Assembly (NCBI GenBank): GCA_025934635.1
Contig: JAICWX010000275.1
Location: forward strand, 1 to 11,238
Reading direction: 5' to 3'
DNA length: 11,238 bases
Source: Streptosporangiaceae bacterium
GTDB lineage: Bacteria; Actinomycetota; Actinomycetes; Streptosporangiales; Streptosporangiaceae
Part shown: in pieces, positions 1-6,374 of the stretch
How the letters are laid out: each line of letters opens with the position of its first letter
How positions within the stretch are numbered: position 1 is the first letter of the stretch
The notes under the pieces: model-generated
What the model saw: the letters and a program-made list of their open reading frames with translations, nothing else
Told to the model about the DNA's origin: nothing
Database searches by the model: none
Translations under genes and position numbers: made by a program

Positions 1-585
1 CATGAAGTGGGTAGTCAAGATGATGCTCACGCCGGCCGCGCGCAGCTCCCTGATCAGGTCCCAGGTGGCGTGCCTGGCCTGCGGGTCCAGGCCGGCCGTG
101 GGCTCGTCGAGGAACACCAGCTCGGGGCGGCCGATGACGGCCGCGGCGAGCGAGAGCCGCTGCTGCTGCCCGCCGGACAGCCGCTTGTACGCGGTCCGCG
201 CGACCGATGTCAGGCCGACCAGCTCGAGCAGGGCCGGGACCGCGACCGGGTGGGCGTGGAACCGGCTCAGCAGGTTCAGGTAATCGGCCGCGGGCACCGA
301 CGGCGGGAAGCCGCCCGACTGGAGCATCACGCCGACCCGCGGCCGCAGCGCCCGGGCGTCGCGCGCCGGGTCCAGGCCGAGAACGCGCACCGTTCCCTGG
401 TCGGCCCGCCGGTAACCCTCGCAGATCTCGATCGTCGTGGTCTTGCCTGCCCCGTTCGGCCCCAGGAGGCCGGTGACCGCGCCGCGCGCCGCGCTGAACG
501 TCAGCCCGTCCACCGCCGTGGTCTGGCCGTACCGCTTGACCAGCCCGCCGATTTCTACGGCGGGAACCTGCGGGACCGTGCTCAC
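1..585 (-). CDS. ABC transporter ATP-binding protein, DrrA/CcmA-like (3' end beyond window)
   Basis: This is the cytoplasmic ATPase subunit of an ABC exporter, powering a separate membrane partner probably encoded further left. Only 195 codons are visible. They run from a GTG at 585 through the Walker A motif GPNGAGKT (residues 42-49), Q-loop Q89, signature LSGGQQQR (136-143), Walker B with DEPTAGLDP (160-168) and the switch histidine H193. About 100 residues or more at the C-terminus are missing. The LLGPNGAGKTTTIE context and the RVGVMLQ segment are typical of ABC-2 drug or lipid exporters. The start sits 7 nt after a TAGACT hexamer, so the transcript may be leaderless, and I see no good Shine-Dalgarno site. 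In mycobacteria an ABC exporter is encoded divergently from sufR, so this may be the equivalent gene. The substrate is unknown. Confidence 0.93.
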   Translation of the reverse strand, partial: MSTVPQVPAVEIGGLVKRYGQTTAVDGLTFSAARGAVTGLLGPNGAGKTTTIEICEGYRRADQGTVRVLGLDPARDARALRPRVGVMLQSGGFPPSVPAADYLNLLSRFHAHPVAVPALLELVGLTSVARTAYKRLSGGQQQRLSLAAAVIGRPELVFLDEPTAGLDPQARHATWDLIRELRAAGVSIILTTHFM

Positions 586-592
586 GCACGCG

Positions 593-598
593 AGTCTA
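593..598 (-). promoter_or_regulatory. Possible -10 box for the ABC ATPase gene
   Basis: On the minus strand the hexamer TAGACT fits the actinobacterial TAnnnT pattern and ends 7 nt before the GTG start at 585. That spacing would put the transcription start at or next to the start codon. No convincing -35 hexamer is visible, so this is a weak prediction. Confidence 0.3.
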
Positions 599-632
599 CG
601 GTCCCGGCAGCGCGCGGAGCGTGCCGGTGCCG

Positions 633-647
633 ATGATCTGCGATCAT
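633..647. promoter_or_regulatory. Perfect inverted repeat ATGATC-N3-GATCAT
   Basis: The sequence ATGATCTGCGATCAT has two perfect 6 bp arms around TGC. It lies 48 bp upstream of the ABC ATPase start. A short-spaced perfect dyad upstream of an exporter gene suggests an operator for a dimeric regulator of the TetR or GntR kind. No such regulator is encoded in the window, so the binding protein is unknown. Confidence 0.4.
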
Positions 648-686
648 GAAACCGCACGGCGCGAGGGCGCCGGCTTAAGTTCCTGG

Positions 687-725
687 CATCGCGCGATGAC
701 GGCATGGATGCTCATCGATGCCGTC
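687..725. promoter_or_regulatory. Compound dyad: CATCGCGCGATG plus GACGGCAT-N12-ATGCCGTC
   Basis: Positions 687-698 form the perfect 12 bp palindrome CATCGCGCGATG. Directly after it, GACGGCAT (698-705) and ATGCCGTC (718-725) form perfect 8 bp arms around a 12 nt centre, which itself contains GATG-CT-CATC. The second element resembles the tandem repeats at 8605-8659: all contain ATGCTC, then ATCGATGCCGT. It lies about 185 bp upstream of the DksA-like gene and about 110 bp upstream of the ABC gene, so it could be an operator for either. Confidence 0.45.
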
Positions 726-895
726 AGCCGTGCGGCCGCGGATGCGTCGGCTGTAGTCACGAGCACCACGGACACCAGCCGTCTCGCGACCAGGTCGTCG
801 GGGCCGCGGCCGGGTACGTGGCCCGGCCGGTTGGCCGCCGGCTGGCTATGCTGCGCATGCACCTACGGATGAAGACACACCGTTGAAGACGGACT

Positions 896-903
896 AGGGA
901 GGA
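896..903 (+). promoter_or_regulatory. Ribosome binding site AGGGAGGA
   Basis: AGGGAGGA is close to the ideal Shine-Dalgarno sequence and ends 6 nt before the ATG at 910. It fixes the start of the DksA-like gene and supports that frame as truly coding. Confidence 0.85.
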
Positions 904-909
904 CGGCTG

Positions 910-1260
910 ATGGACTCCGAGCGCGCACGCAGCCTGCTCATCACCGAGCGTGACGAAGTGCAGGGCCTGCTGAAGGACGCCGAGGCGGCCGGCCAGGAAG
1001 ACCGGGTGGCGGAGGTGGACAGCGAGTCGGGCGACACCGGCGACGCCGCGCAGCCGCTGACCGCCGAGGGCATGGACGACGCCATCGCGGAGAGCCTGCG
1101 CAGCCGGCTGGACGCCATCGAGCGCGCCCTGCACCGGCTGGACGAGGGCACCTACGGGCGGTCCGTCCGCAGCGGCGAGCCGATCCCCGACGAGCGCCTC
1201 GAGGCGGACCCCGCCGCCGAGCTCACCATCGAGGAGGCCCGGGCGGCCGAGCGCCGCTAG
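910..1260 (+). CDS. TraR/DksA-family protein lacking the zinc-finger cysteines
   Basis: This is a 116-residue protein. DksA/TraR proteins enter the secondary channel of RNA polymerase and modulate transcription, often with ppGpp. Residues 1-80 are predicted as a helical hairpin with an acidic tip D42-T-G-D45-A-A, matching the DxxDxA tip of the family. Residues 82-109 follow the finger consensus YG-C-CGEPIP-RLEA-P, with Y82, G83, G89-E-P-I-P and R96-L-E-A clearly aligned. The four cysteines are replaced by S85, S88, T106 and E109, and the protein has no cysteine at all, so it cannot bind zinc in the usual way. The strong ribosome site sets the start. Its TAG stop overlaps the TAG stop of the convergent phosphoesterase gene by 4 bp. 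Family membership is fairly sure. Whether it acts on RNA polymerase is inference. Confidence 0.85.
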   Translation: MDSERARSLLITERDEVQGLLKDAEAAGQEDRVAEVDSESGDTGDAAQPLTAEGMDDAIAESLRSRLDAIERALHRLDEGTYGRSVRSGEPIPDERLEADPAAELTIEEARAAERR

Positions 1261-2612
1261 GGGCGCGGGCCGTAGCGTTCGCGGGGGTCCGGCGGCCGGG
1301 CCGGCTCCCGGGGAGCCCGCGGATCGGGCGGCTCGGGCTTCTTCCTGGCCGCCTTCTTGTCCGCCTTGTCCGGCGCGGGCCAGTCCGGGCCGGCCGGCCA
1401 GGAGGCGACGCAGGCCGGGGTATCGGAATGCGGGTTGCGGCCCCGGGCGACGAATCTCTCCATCTTGGTCGCGCCCGGCAGCTCGACCCGGGCGGTCACC
1501 AGCTGCACCATGTCCTCGCCGATCTCCACCCAGCAGACCTGCTGGTTCCGCACGTAGGCCGGGGGCAGGCCGAACCGGCCGCCGATCCCCTCCACCACCG
1601 AGGTGCAGGACCCGGAGTTGGCGTAGAAGCCGGATGCGATCGTGCCCAGCTCCGGGTGGTGCGTGTGGCCTGAGAGGAAACCGTGGTAGCCGTCCGCGAT
1701 CAGGTCGGTGGCCCGCTGGCGGGCGGCGTGATTCTGCTCGTAGCCCCGCCGTTCCAGGGCCAGGGCGCTGACCGACACCCAGGCCCGGCGGGCCAGGATG
1801 GCGACCACGACCGACAGCATGATCAGGTCGGCCAGCGCGCCCCAGCCGAGGATCTCGCCCCGGTGCACCCACACCTGGGTGTCGGGGAACCGTGACCTGA
1901 TCGAGGTGACCACCGGTATCCGGACCAGGATCAAGATGGCCAGCGGGATCGCGATCAGCCACCAGAGCCGCCGGCCGAACTTGCGGTACACCAGCCGGGA
2001 CCCGATGAACGAGGGGAAGTCGGTCGGGTCGGCCATCTCGTGCGCGCCGTCCACCCAGCCGCGTCCCAGCCACTCGATCCGCGGGATGACCTCGCGGACG
2101 ATGTGGTGGCCGAGCGGGGTGTCCAGCGAGTTACGCGGGTCGCAGAAGCAGTTGTAGGGGTCGAGCTGGTGCCCGTGCTCGACCCGGATCTTCCGGCCGC
2201 CGGGCAGGATCAGGTCCGCCTCCAGGCACAGCCGGGCCCCGGTCATCTCCCGGACCGCGTCGGCCGCCTTGACGTCCCAGGCCAGATCGCCGTCGTGGTT
2301 GCCGATCGCGTAGATGACCTGGCCACCGTGCGCGGTCACCCCGGTCAGCGCCGCGCACAGGTCCTCGTGCGCGCGCAGGATGTCGGTGGCCGTTGCGTCG
2401 GGGAATCCGAGCAGCTCGACCACGTCCCCGGCCAGCATCACGGTCAGCGGGCCGTCCTCATTGTCTAGCCGGCCGGCCAGGGTCTCGCAGCAGCGGCCGG
2501 ACACGTCGGTGCGGTCCGGCGGCAGGTGCAGGTCGCTGGCGACGATCACCTTCCCGCCGGGCGGGATGTCGACCTCGAGCAGGTCGGCGACCTCGGGTCG
2601 CGGCGCGGGCAT
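1257..2612 (-). CDS. Membrane-anchored calcineurin-like metallophosphoesterase
   Basis: This 451-residue protein has the full set of dimetal phosphoesterase motifs: D27-x-H29, G62-D63-x-x-E66, G104-N-H-D107, a histidine motif H146-G-H148, and G315-H-T-H318. The overall order is reminiscent of LpxH-type (UDP-diacylglucosamine pyrophosphatase-like) enzymes, but the substrate cannot be told. Unusually, two hydrophobic segments (about residues 216-236 and 254-275) are inserted between the HGH and GHTH motifs. They form a probable membrane hairpin inside the catalytic domain. The last 40 or so residues are rich in Lys, Pro and Arg and look disordered. I chose the ATG at 2612 because it precedes the first motif by a normal distance and has AGGAAG 10 nt upstream. 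The frame is open far upstream, but that part lies antisense to the synthetase gene. The gene is divergent from valS and convergent with the DksA-like gene. Confidence 0.88.
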   Translation of the reverse strand: MPAPRPEVADLLEVDIPPGGKVIVASDLHLPPDRTDVSGRCCETLAGRLDNEDGPLTVMLAGDVVELLGFPDATATDILRAHEDLCAALTGVTAHGGQVIYAIGNHDGDLAWDVKAADAVREMTGARLCLEADLILPGGRKIRVEHGHQLDPYNCFCDPRNSLDTPLGHHIVREVIPRIEWLGRGWVDGAHEMADPTDFPSFIGSRLVYRKFGRRLWWLIAIPLAILILVRIPVVTSIRSRFPDTQVWVHRGEILGWGALADLIMLSVVVAILARRAWVSVSALALERRGYEQNHAARQRATDLIADGYHGFLSGHTHHPELGTIASGFYANSGSCTSVVEGIGGRFGLPPAYVRNQQVCWVEIGEDMVQLVTARVELPGATKMERFVARGRNPHSDTPACVASWPAGPDWPAPDKADKKAARKKPEPPDPRAPREPARPPDPRERYGPRP

Positions 2613-2747
2613 GGCGGTGTGGCTTCCTGACGGCCGGTATTTACCGGTGTTCTTTCCCTGGCACCTAGCAATGATGCCCCAGCCGCGGGCGTCTGCCGAA
2701 CAGCCGGGCGTGCACCCTGGCCCGTCCGGTGGAAAAGAATTAAGCAG
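2613..2747. promoter_or_regulatory. Divergent promoter region of phosphoesterase and valS
   Basis: This 135 bp spacer must hold promoters for both divergent genes. It includes a perfect palindrome (2634-2647) near the phosphoesterase start and a purine stretch GGTGGAAAAG at 2729-2738 upstream of valS. I could not identify convincing -35/-10 pairs. The AGGTGGCGCGGG around 2746 only loosely recalls a T-box sequence, and I do not call one. Confidence 0.5.
2634..2647. promoter_or_regulatory. Perfect palindrome CCGGTA-TT-TACCGG
   Basis: Two perfect 6 bp arms flank TT, giving CCGGTATTTACCGG, 21 bp upstream of the phosphoesterase ATG. The position between promoter and start codon fits a repressor operator. 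The regulator is unknown. The palindrome is on the phosphoesterase side, about 100 bp from the valS start. Confidence 0.4.
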
Positions 2748-5228
2748 GTGGCGCGGGAACGGATACCTTCCCTTCGTATGGAACTCGGCGAGTATGACCA
2801 CGGGGCGGTCGAGGCCGCGTCCCGGGAGCTGTGGGAAGCGCACGACGTCCACCGGTACGACCGGGACGGCGTAGGCGCGGTATTCAGCGTGGACACGCCG
2901 CCGCCCTACGTATCGGCCGCCCACCTGCACGTCGGTCACGCGATGAGCTACTCGCAGCCGGATTTCATCGTCCGTTACCGGCGGATGCGCGGCGACCGGG
3001 TGTTCTACCCGATCGGGTTCGACGACAACGGGCTGCCGACCGAGCGCTACGTCGAGCAGGCCTACGGGGTCCGGGCGGTGGACATGCCGCGGGCCGAGTT
3101 CACCGCGCTGTGCCTGGCCGAGACCCGGCGGGTGGCCGAACGGTACGAGGACCTGTGGCGGCGGCTCGGTTTGTCGGTCGACTGGTCGCTGCGCTACTCC
3201 ACCATCGACGCCCGCTGCCAGCGGACCGCGCAGACCAGCTTCGTCAAGCTGTACGAGGCGGGTTACCTGCGCCGGGCCCAGGACCCGATCCTGTGGTGCC
3301 CGGAGGACCGTACCTCGCTGGCGCAGGCCGACGTGGAGGACCTGGAACGGACCAGCAGGCTGCACACGATCAGGTTCGGCGGGCCGCACGGGCGGGACCT
3401 GCTGATCGCCACCACCCGACCCGAACTGCTGCCGGCCTGCGTGGCGCTGTACTACCACCCCGGCGACGCCCGGTACGCCGGGCTCGAGCGGGCGGTCGTG
3501 CCGCTGTTCGGCTACGAGGTGCCGGTGCTCACCGACGAGTCCGTGGACCCGGAGTACGGGACCGGGCTGATGATGGTGTGCACGTTCGGCGACAGCGAGG
3601 ACGTGCTGAAGTGGCGGCGCGACCGGCTGCCGCTGCGCCTGGTCGTGGAGCCGGACGGGCGCCTGGGCGAGCTGGCCGGGGAGTTCGCCGGGCTGCCGCT
3701 GACCCAGGCCCGGGCGGCCATCGTGAAGGCCCTGGACGAGGCCGGGCTGCTGGTGAGCAGCGAGCCGGTGCGGCAGGTCGTCGGGGTGCACGAGCGGTGC
3801 CAGACGCCGGTGGAGTTCCAGATCAAGCCGCAGTGGTTCATCGCGGTCCGGGAGCACGCGGACCGGTTCCGGGCCCGCGCGGCCGAGCTCGAGTGGATCC
3901 CGTCGTTCATGCAGCGCCGGCTGGAAGACTGGATCGACGGGCTCAAGTGGGACTGGAACATCACCAGGCAGCGCCGTTACGGCGTGCCGTTCCCGGTCTG
4001 GTTCTGCACCGCCTGCGCGGCGCCGGTGCTGGCCCGGCTCGAGGACCTGCCGGTGGACCCGCTGGCGGACCCGCCGCCGGCCAGCTCATGCCCGGCCTGC
4101 GGTCGCGGCGAGCTGGCCGGCGACCCGGACGTGATGGACACCTGGATGGCATCTTCGCTGTCGCCGCAGGTCAACGACGGCTGGGCTACCGGCGGCACGG
4201 ATCCCGCGCTGGCGCCGATGTCCATGCGGGTGCAGGCGTTCGAGATCATCAGGACCTGGCTGTTCTACTCGGTGGTGCAGTCCGAGCTGCTGTTCGGCCG
4301 GGTGCCGTGGCGGACCGCGCTGATCTCCGGCTGGGGGCTGAGCGAGCAGGGCAAGAAGCTGTCCAAGCGCGATCTCGATAAGTCGACCGGGGCCGACGGG
4401 TTCAACCGGTACGTGCCCGACGACGTGATGGCCAAGTACGGCGCGGACGCGCTGCGGCTGTGGGCCACCAAGGGCCGCATCGGGACCGACCTGCGGTACA
4501 ACGAGAAGGACATCAGGACCGGCCGCAAGTTCGCGGTCAAGCTCTGGAATGTCGGCCGGTTCCTGTCCCTGAACCTCGGCGACTCCGGCGACGTCTCCGC
4601 GCCGCCCCCGGCGCCGGGGGAGCGGGACATCGTGGACCGCTGGCTGCTCGCCCACCTGGCCGACACCGTCGCCGAGGTCACCGCGGCGTTCGAGGGGCAC
4701 GACTACATGCAGGCCCACCAGGCCGCCGCGCGGATGTTCTGGACCGTCTACTGCGACCGCTACCTGGAGATGATCAAGGACCGGGTGGGCCATGACGGGG
4801 GCAGCGCGCGCTGGACCCTGTGGGAGTCGTTCCGGGTCCTGCTCGGCCTGTTCGCGCCGTTCGCCCCGTTCGTGACCGAGGCCATGTACCAGCAGTTCTA
4901 CCGCGGGCACGAGGACGCGGCCTCGCTGCACCTGACCCGCTGGCCGGTAGCGGACGAGCGCTGGCGCGGCGACCGCCCGGTGGTGGAGGCGGTGGACCAG
5001 CTCGCGGTGATCCTGGACGCCACCCGGGTGCTGCGCAGCGGCCAGCGGCTGGGCAACTCGGCCCGGCTGAGCCAGCTGATCGTGCAGGCACACGACGACG
5101 GGGCCGGGTCGCTGCTCGACCAGATCGCCGAGCCGCTCCGGATTGCCGCCCGCGCCGACGCCGTGGTCCGCGGCACCGCCGGCCACCCGAGCGGGGTAGC
5201 CGGGATCACGGTCGGCATCGCGGTCTAG
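2748..5228 (+). CDS. valS: Valyl-tRNA synthetase, archaeal/rickettsial type
   Basis: This class I synthetase charges tRNA-Val. It has 826 residues from the GTG at 2748; the ATG at 2778 (residue 11) is a possible alternative, and neither has a strong ribosome site. Motifs in order are H61-V-G-H64 (HIGH box) in a Rossmann fold with GFDDNGLPTER (90-100), an editing domain with TTRPELLPAC (222-231) and VDPEYGTG (266-273), zinc-knuckle pairs C420/C423 and C448/C451, and K537-L-S-K-R541 in place of KMSKS. A helical anticodon-binding domain follows (about 627-760). GFDDNGLPTE, TTRPELLPAC and the MMVCTFGD segment (275-282) match archaeal ValRS rather than the common bacterial form. The protein lacks the C-terminal coiled-coil arm of bacterial ValRS, and both traits suggest horizontal acquisition. 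It may be a second valS or the only one; the window cannot tell. Confidence 0.9.
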   Translation: MARERIPSLRMELGEYDHGAVEAASRELWEAHDVHRYDRDGVGAVFSVDTPPPYVSAAHLHVGHAMSYSQPDFIVRYRRMRGDRVFYPIGFDDNGLPTERYVEQAYGVRAVDMPRAEFTALCLAETRRVAERYEDLWRRLGLSVDWSLRYSTIDARCQRTAQTSFVKLYEAGYLRRAQDPILWCPEDRTSLAQADVEDLERTSRLHTIRFGGPHGRDLLIATTRPELLPACVALYYHPGDARYAGLERAVVPLFGYEVPVLTDESVDPEYGTGLMMVCTFGDSEDVLKWRRDRLPLRLVVEPDGRLGELAGEFAGLPLTQARAAIVKALDEAGLLVSSEPVRQVVGVHERCQTPVEFQIKPQWFIAVREHADRFRARAAELEWIPSFMQRRLEDWIDGLKWDWNITRQRRYGVPFPVWFCTACAAPVLARLEDLPVDPLADPPPASSCPACGRGELAGDPDVMDTWMASSLSPQVNDGWATGGTDPALAPMSMRVQAFEIIRTWLFYSVVQSELLFGRVPWRTALISGWGLSEQGKKLSKRDLDKSTGADGFNRYVPDDVMAKYGADALRLWATKGRIGTDLRYNEKDIRTGRKFAVKLWNVGRFLSLNLGDSGDVSAPPPAPGERDIVDRWLLAHLADTVAEVTAAFEGHDYMQAHQAAARMFWTVYCDRYLEMIKDRVGHDGGSARWTLWESFRVLLGLFAPFAPFVTEAMYQQFYRGHEDAASLHLTRWPVADERWRGDRPVVEAVDQLAVILDATRVLRSGQRLGNSARLSQLIVQAHDDGAGSLLDQIAEPLRIAARADAVVRGTAGHPSGVAGITVGIAV

Positions 5229-6313
5229 GTCCGGCGCAGGCCGGCCAGGACGTCACGAGCCATCGCGATGCCGGCGGCCAGCATCGTCGCCTGGCTCGGC
5301 GCGGGGGCCAGAACCGGGTCGCTGTCGAAGGTCATCTGGACGACGGCGTTGCCGGACCAGACTTCGAGTTCCACCCCGGGATTGCCGGTGGGGCTGGTCA
5401 GGAAGATCGCCGTCGCCTGAGCGCCGACGTTCCTCACCGGCCGCGATCCCCTGAACTTGACGCCCGGGTCCTGGTGCGCGAACTGGAGATTGAACCGGTA
5501 GGAGCTCTCGGCCTCGTCGAGGCTGTCATAGGTGCTGACGTCCAGGAAGAGGTCCCCGTCGGCCGGGAACCAGGTGCAGCTGCGGTCGTCGGACTGCCCG
5601 GTCACCCCGGCCGCGTACCTGGACCGCGTCGACGCCCTGATCAGCTGGCACGGATCGCGCGGCTGGGCGTAGCGGGGTCCCCGGAGGATGGGCGCCGAGG
5701 CGGGATCAGCCAGCGCGGCCAGCCCGTCGCGGGCCATGGCGATCATCCCGGCCAGCTGGTCGGAACTGGGTGGCGACGCCCGGGACCCCCCGGTGGCGGC
5801 GACCGTGGTGTCGAGGTACAGGCTGATCACGGCGTTGCTGGACAGGACGAGCAGGCTGGTCCCGGGTTCCGAGGCGTTCGGCGCCTTAGTGAAATCGGCG
5901 TCGGGCCCGGCGGTGACGAACGCCTCGGTCGCCTGATCGCCGAGGCCGGCTACCGGCTTCGCGCTGACCGTGACCCCTGGGCAGTGGCAGCGCAGGGTGG
6001 CGGCCGCGCCACGGTAGATCTTCCGCGCCTGGCTGAGCGGGGAGGCCGACCGGAAGACGACCGCCTGGACGATCACCGCGATGGCCAGGACGCCGGCCCC
6101 GATCCCGGCGGTCACGGGCCTGCGGCGGACCCCGGCCGGGAGTACGCGCGACCAGCGGCCCGGCTGGGCGATTTCCGGCTCGTCCGGCGCGGCGCCGGCC
6201 GTTACCGGGTCCACGGCCGCGGATTCCGCGGCGGCCGGGTCGGTCGCCGGGTTAACGGGTTCCGGCCTGGCGTTAACGGGTTCCGGCGTGCCCGGGTCCG
6301 GTCCTTCTGACAT
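5225..6313 (-). CDS. Single-pass membrane protein with 1.5 DUF3558-like repeats (short paralogue)
   Basis: This is a 362-residue protein of unknown function. Residues 1-60 are a Pro/Glu/Ala-rich tail predicted to be cytoplasmic. RRR at 63-65 precedes one membrane helix (about 66-87), and there is no lipobox. The rest should be extracytoplasmic. A partial first repeat (about 92-202) keeps a CxC pair (C109, C111), the GLGDQA segment and an AMARDGLAAL end. A complete second repeat (about 216-358) has DPC222, RSC246-TW, VWSGNAVV and IAMARDVLAGL. The DPC...CxW...VWSGNA pattern resembles DUF3558 lipoproteins of actinobacteria, which is my inference. Compared with the longer paralogue upstream, about 70 residues holding the first half of repeat 1 are missing. 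The start at 6313 was chosen because it matches the paralogue (MSEGP versus MSDGP). Its TAG stop overlaps the valS stop. Confidence 0.82.
   Translation of the reverse strand: MSEGPDPGTPEPVNARPEPVNPATDPAAAESAAVDPVTAGAAPDEPEIAQPGRWSRVLPAGVRRRPVTAGIGAGVLAIAVIVQAVVFRSASPLSQARKIYRGAAATLRCHCPGVTVSAKPVAGLGDQATEAFVTAGPDADFTKAPNASEPGTSLLVLSSNAVISLYLDTTVAATGGSRASPPSSDQLAGMIAMARDGLAALADPASAPILRGPRYAQPRDPCQLIRASTRSRYAAGVTGQSDDRSCTWFPADGDLFLDVSTYDSLDEAESSYRFNLQFAHQDPGVKFRGSRPVRNVGAQATAIFLTSPTGNPGVELEVWSGNAVVQMTFDSDPVLAPAPSQATMLAAGIAMARDVLAGLRRT
6251..6287. repeat. Two-copy 16 bp direct repeat in the short paralogue's tail
   Basis: GTTAACGGGTTCCGGC occurs at 6251-6266 and 6272-6287, a 21 bp period that encodes PEPVN twice in the N-terminal tail. 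It is probably an in-frame slippage expansion of a disordered segment. Confidence 0.7.
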
Positions 6314-6356
6314 TGAGGATGCCCCTAACCCCGTAGCCACCACGGCACGCCGCCAT
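6309..6356 (-). repeat. Duplicated upstream/start region, copy of 8278-8326
   Basis: The first codons and the 43 bp upstream of the short paralogue nearly match those of the long one. Both read ATGGCGGC, then GCCGTGGTGGC, then GGGGTTAGGGGCAT and CTCAATGTC. This shows that the gene duplication included the translation-initiation region. GTTAGGGG may be a weak ribosome site, 9 to 11 nt before the ATG in both copies. Confidence 0.75.
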
Positions 6357-6374
6357 TGAGGAGACCGCCGACGA

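Larger units (their letters stand above)
586..909. other. Gene-free divergent intergenic region
   Basis: This 324 bp stretch lies between the divergent ABC ATPase and DksA-like genes. Open frames exist on both strands, but none has a plausible ribosome site or a recognisable product. It holds three dyad elements (633-647, 687-698, 698-725), a strong ribosome site at its right end, and a TATGCT hexamer at 847-852 that could be the -10 of the DksA-like gene, though without a good -35. It is best read as a regulatory region serving both genes. Confidence 0.6.

Noticed and set aside
621..872. Open frames on both strands in the ABC/DksA-like intergenic region
   Set aside because: None has a ribosome site or recognisable product, and both cover the dyad elements; open frames this short are common in GC-rich DNA.
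2741..2760. T-box-like sequence AGGTGGCGCGGG before valS
   Set aside because: It overlaps the start codon, departs from the AGGGTGGNACCGCG consensus at several places, and there is no stem I or terminator structure upstream.
2613..3857. Extension of the phosphoesterase frame upstream to 866 codons
   Set aside because: The extra part is antisense to valS, is low-complexity Arg/Pro/Gly/His sequence, and lies upstream of a good start with a ribosome site.
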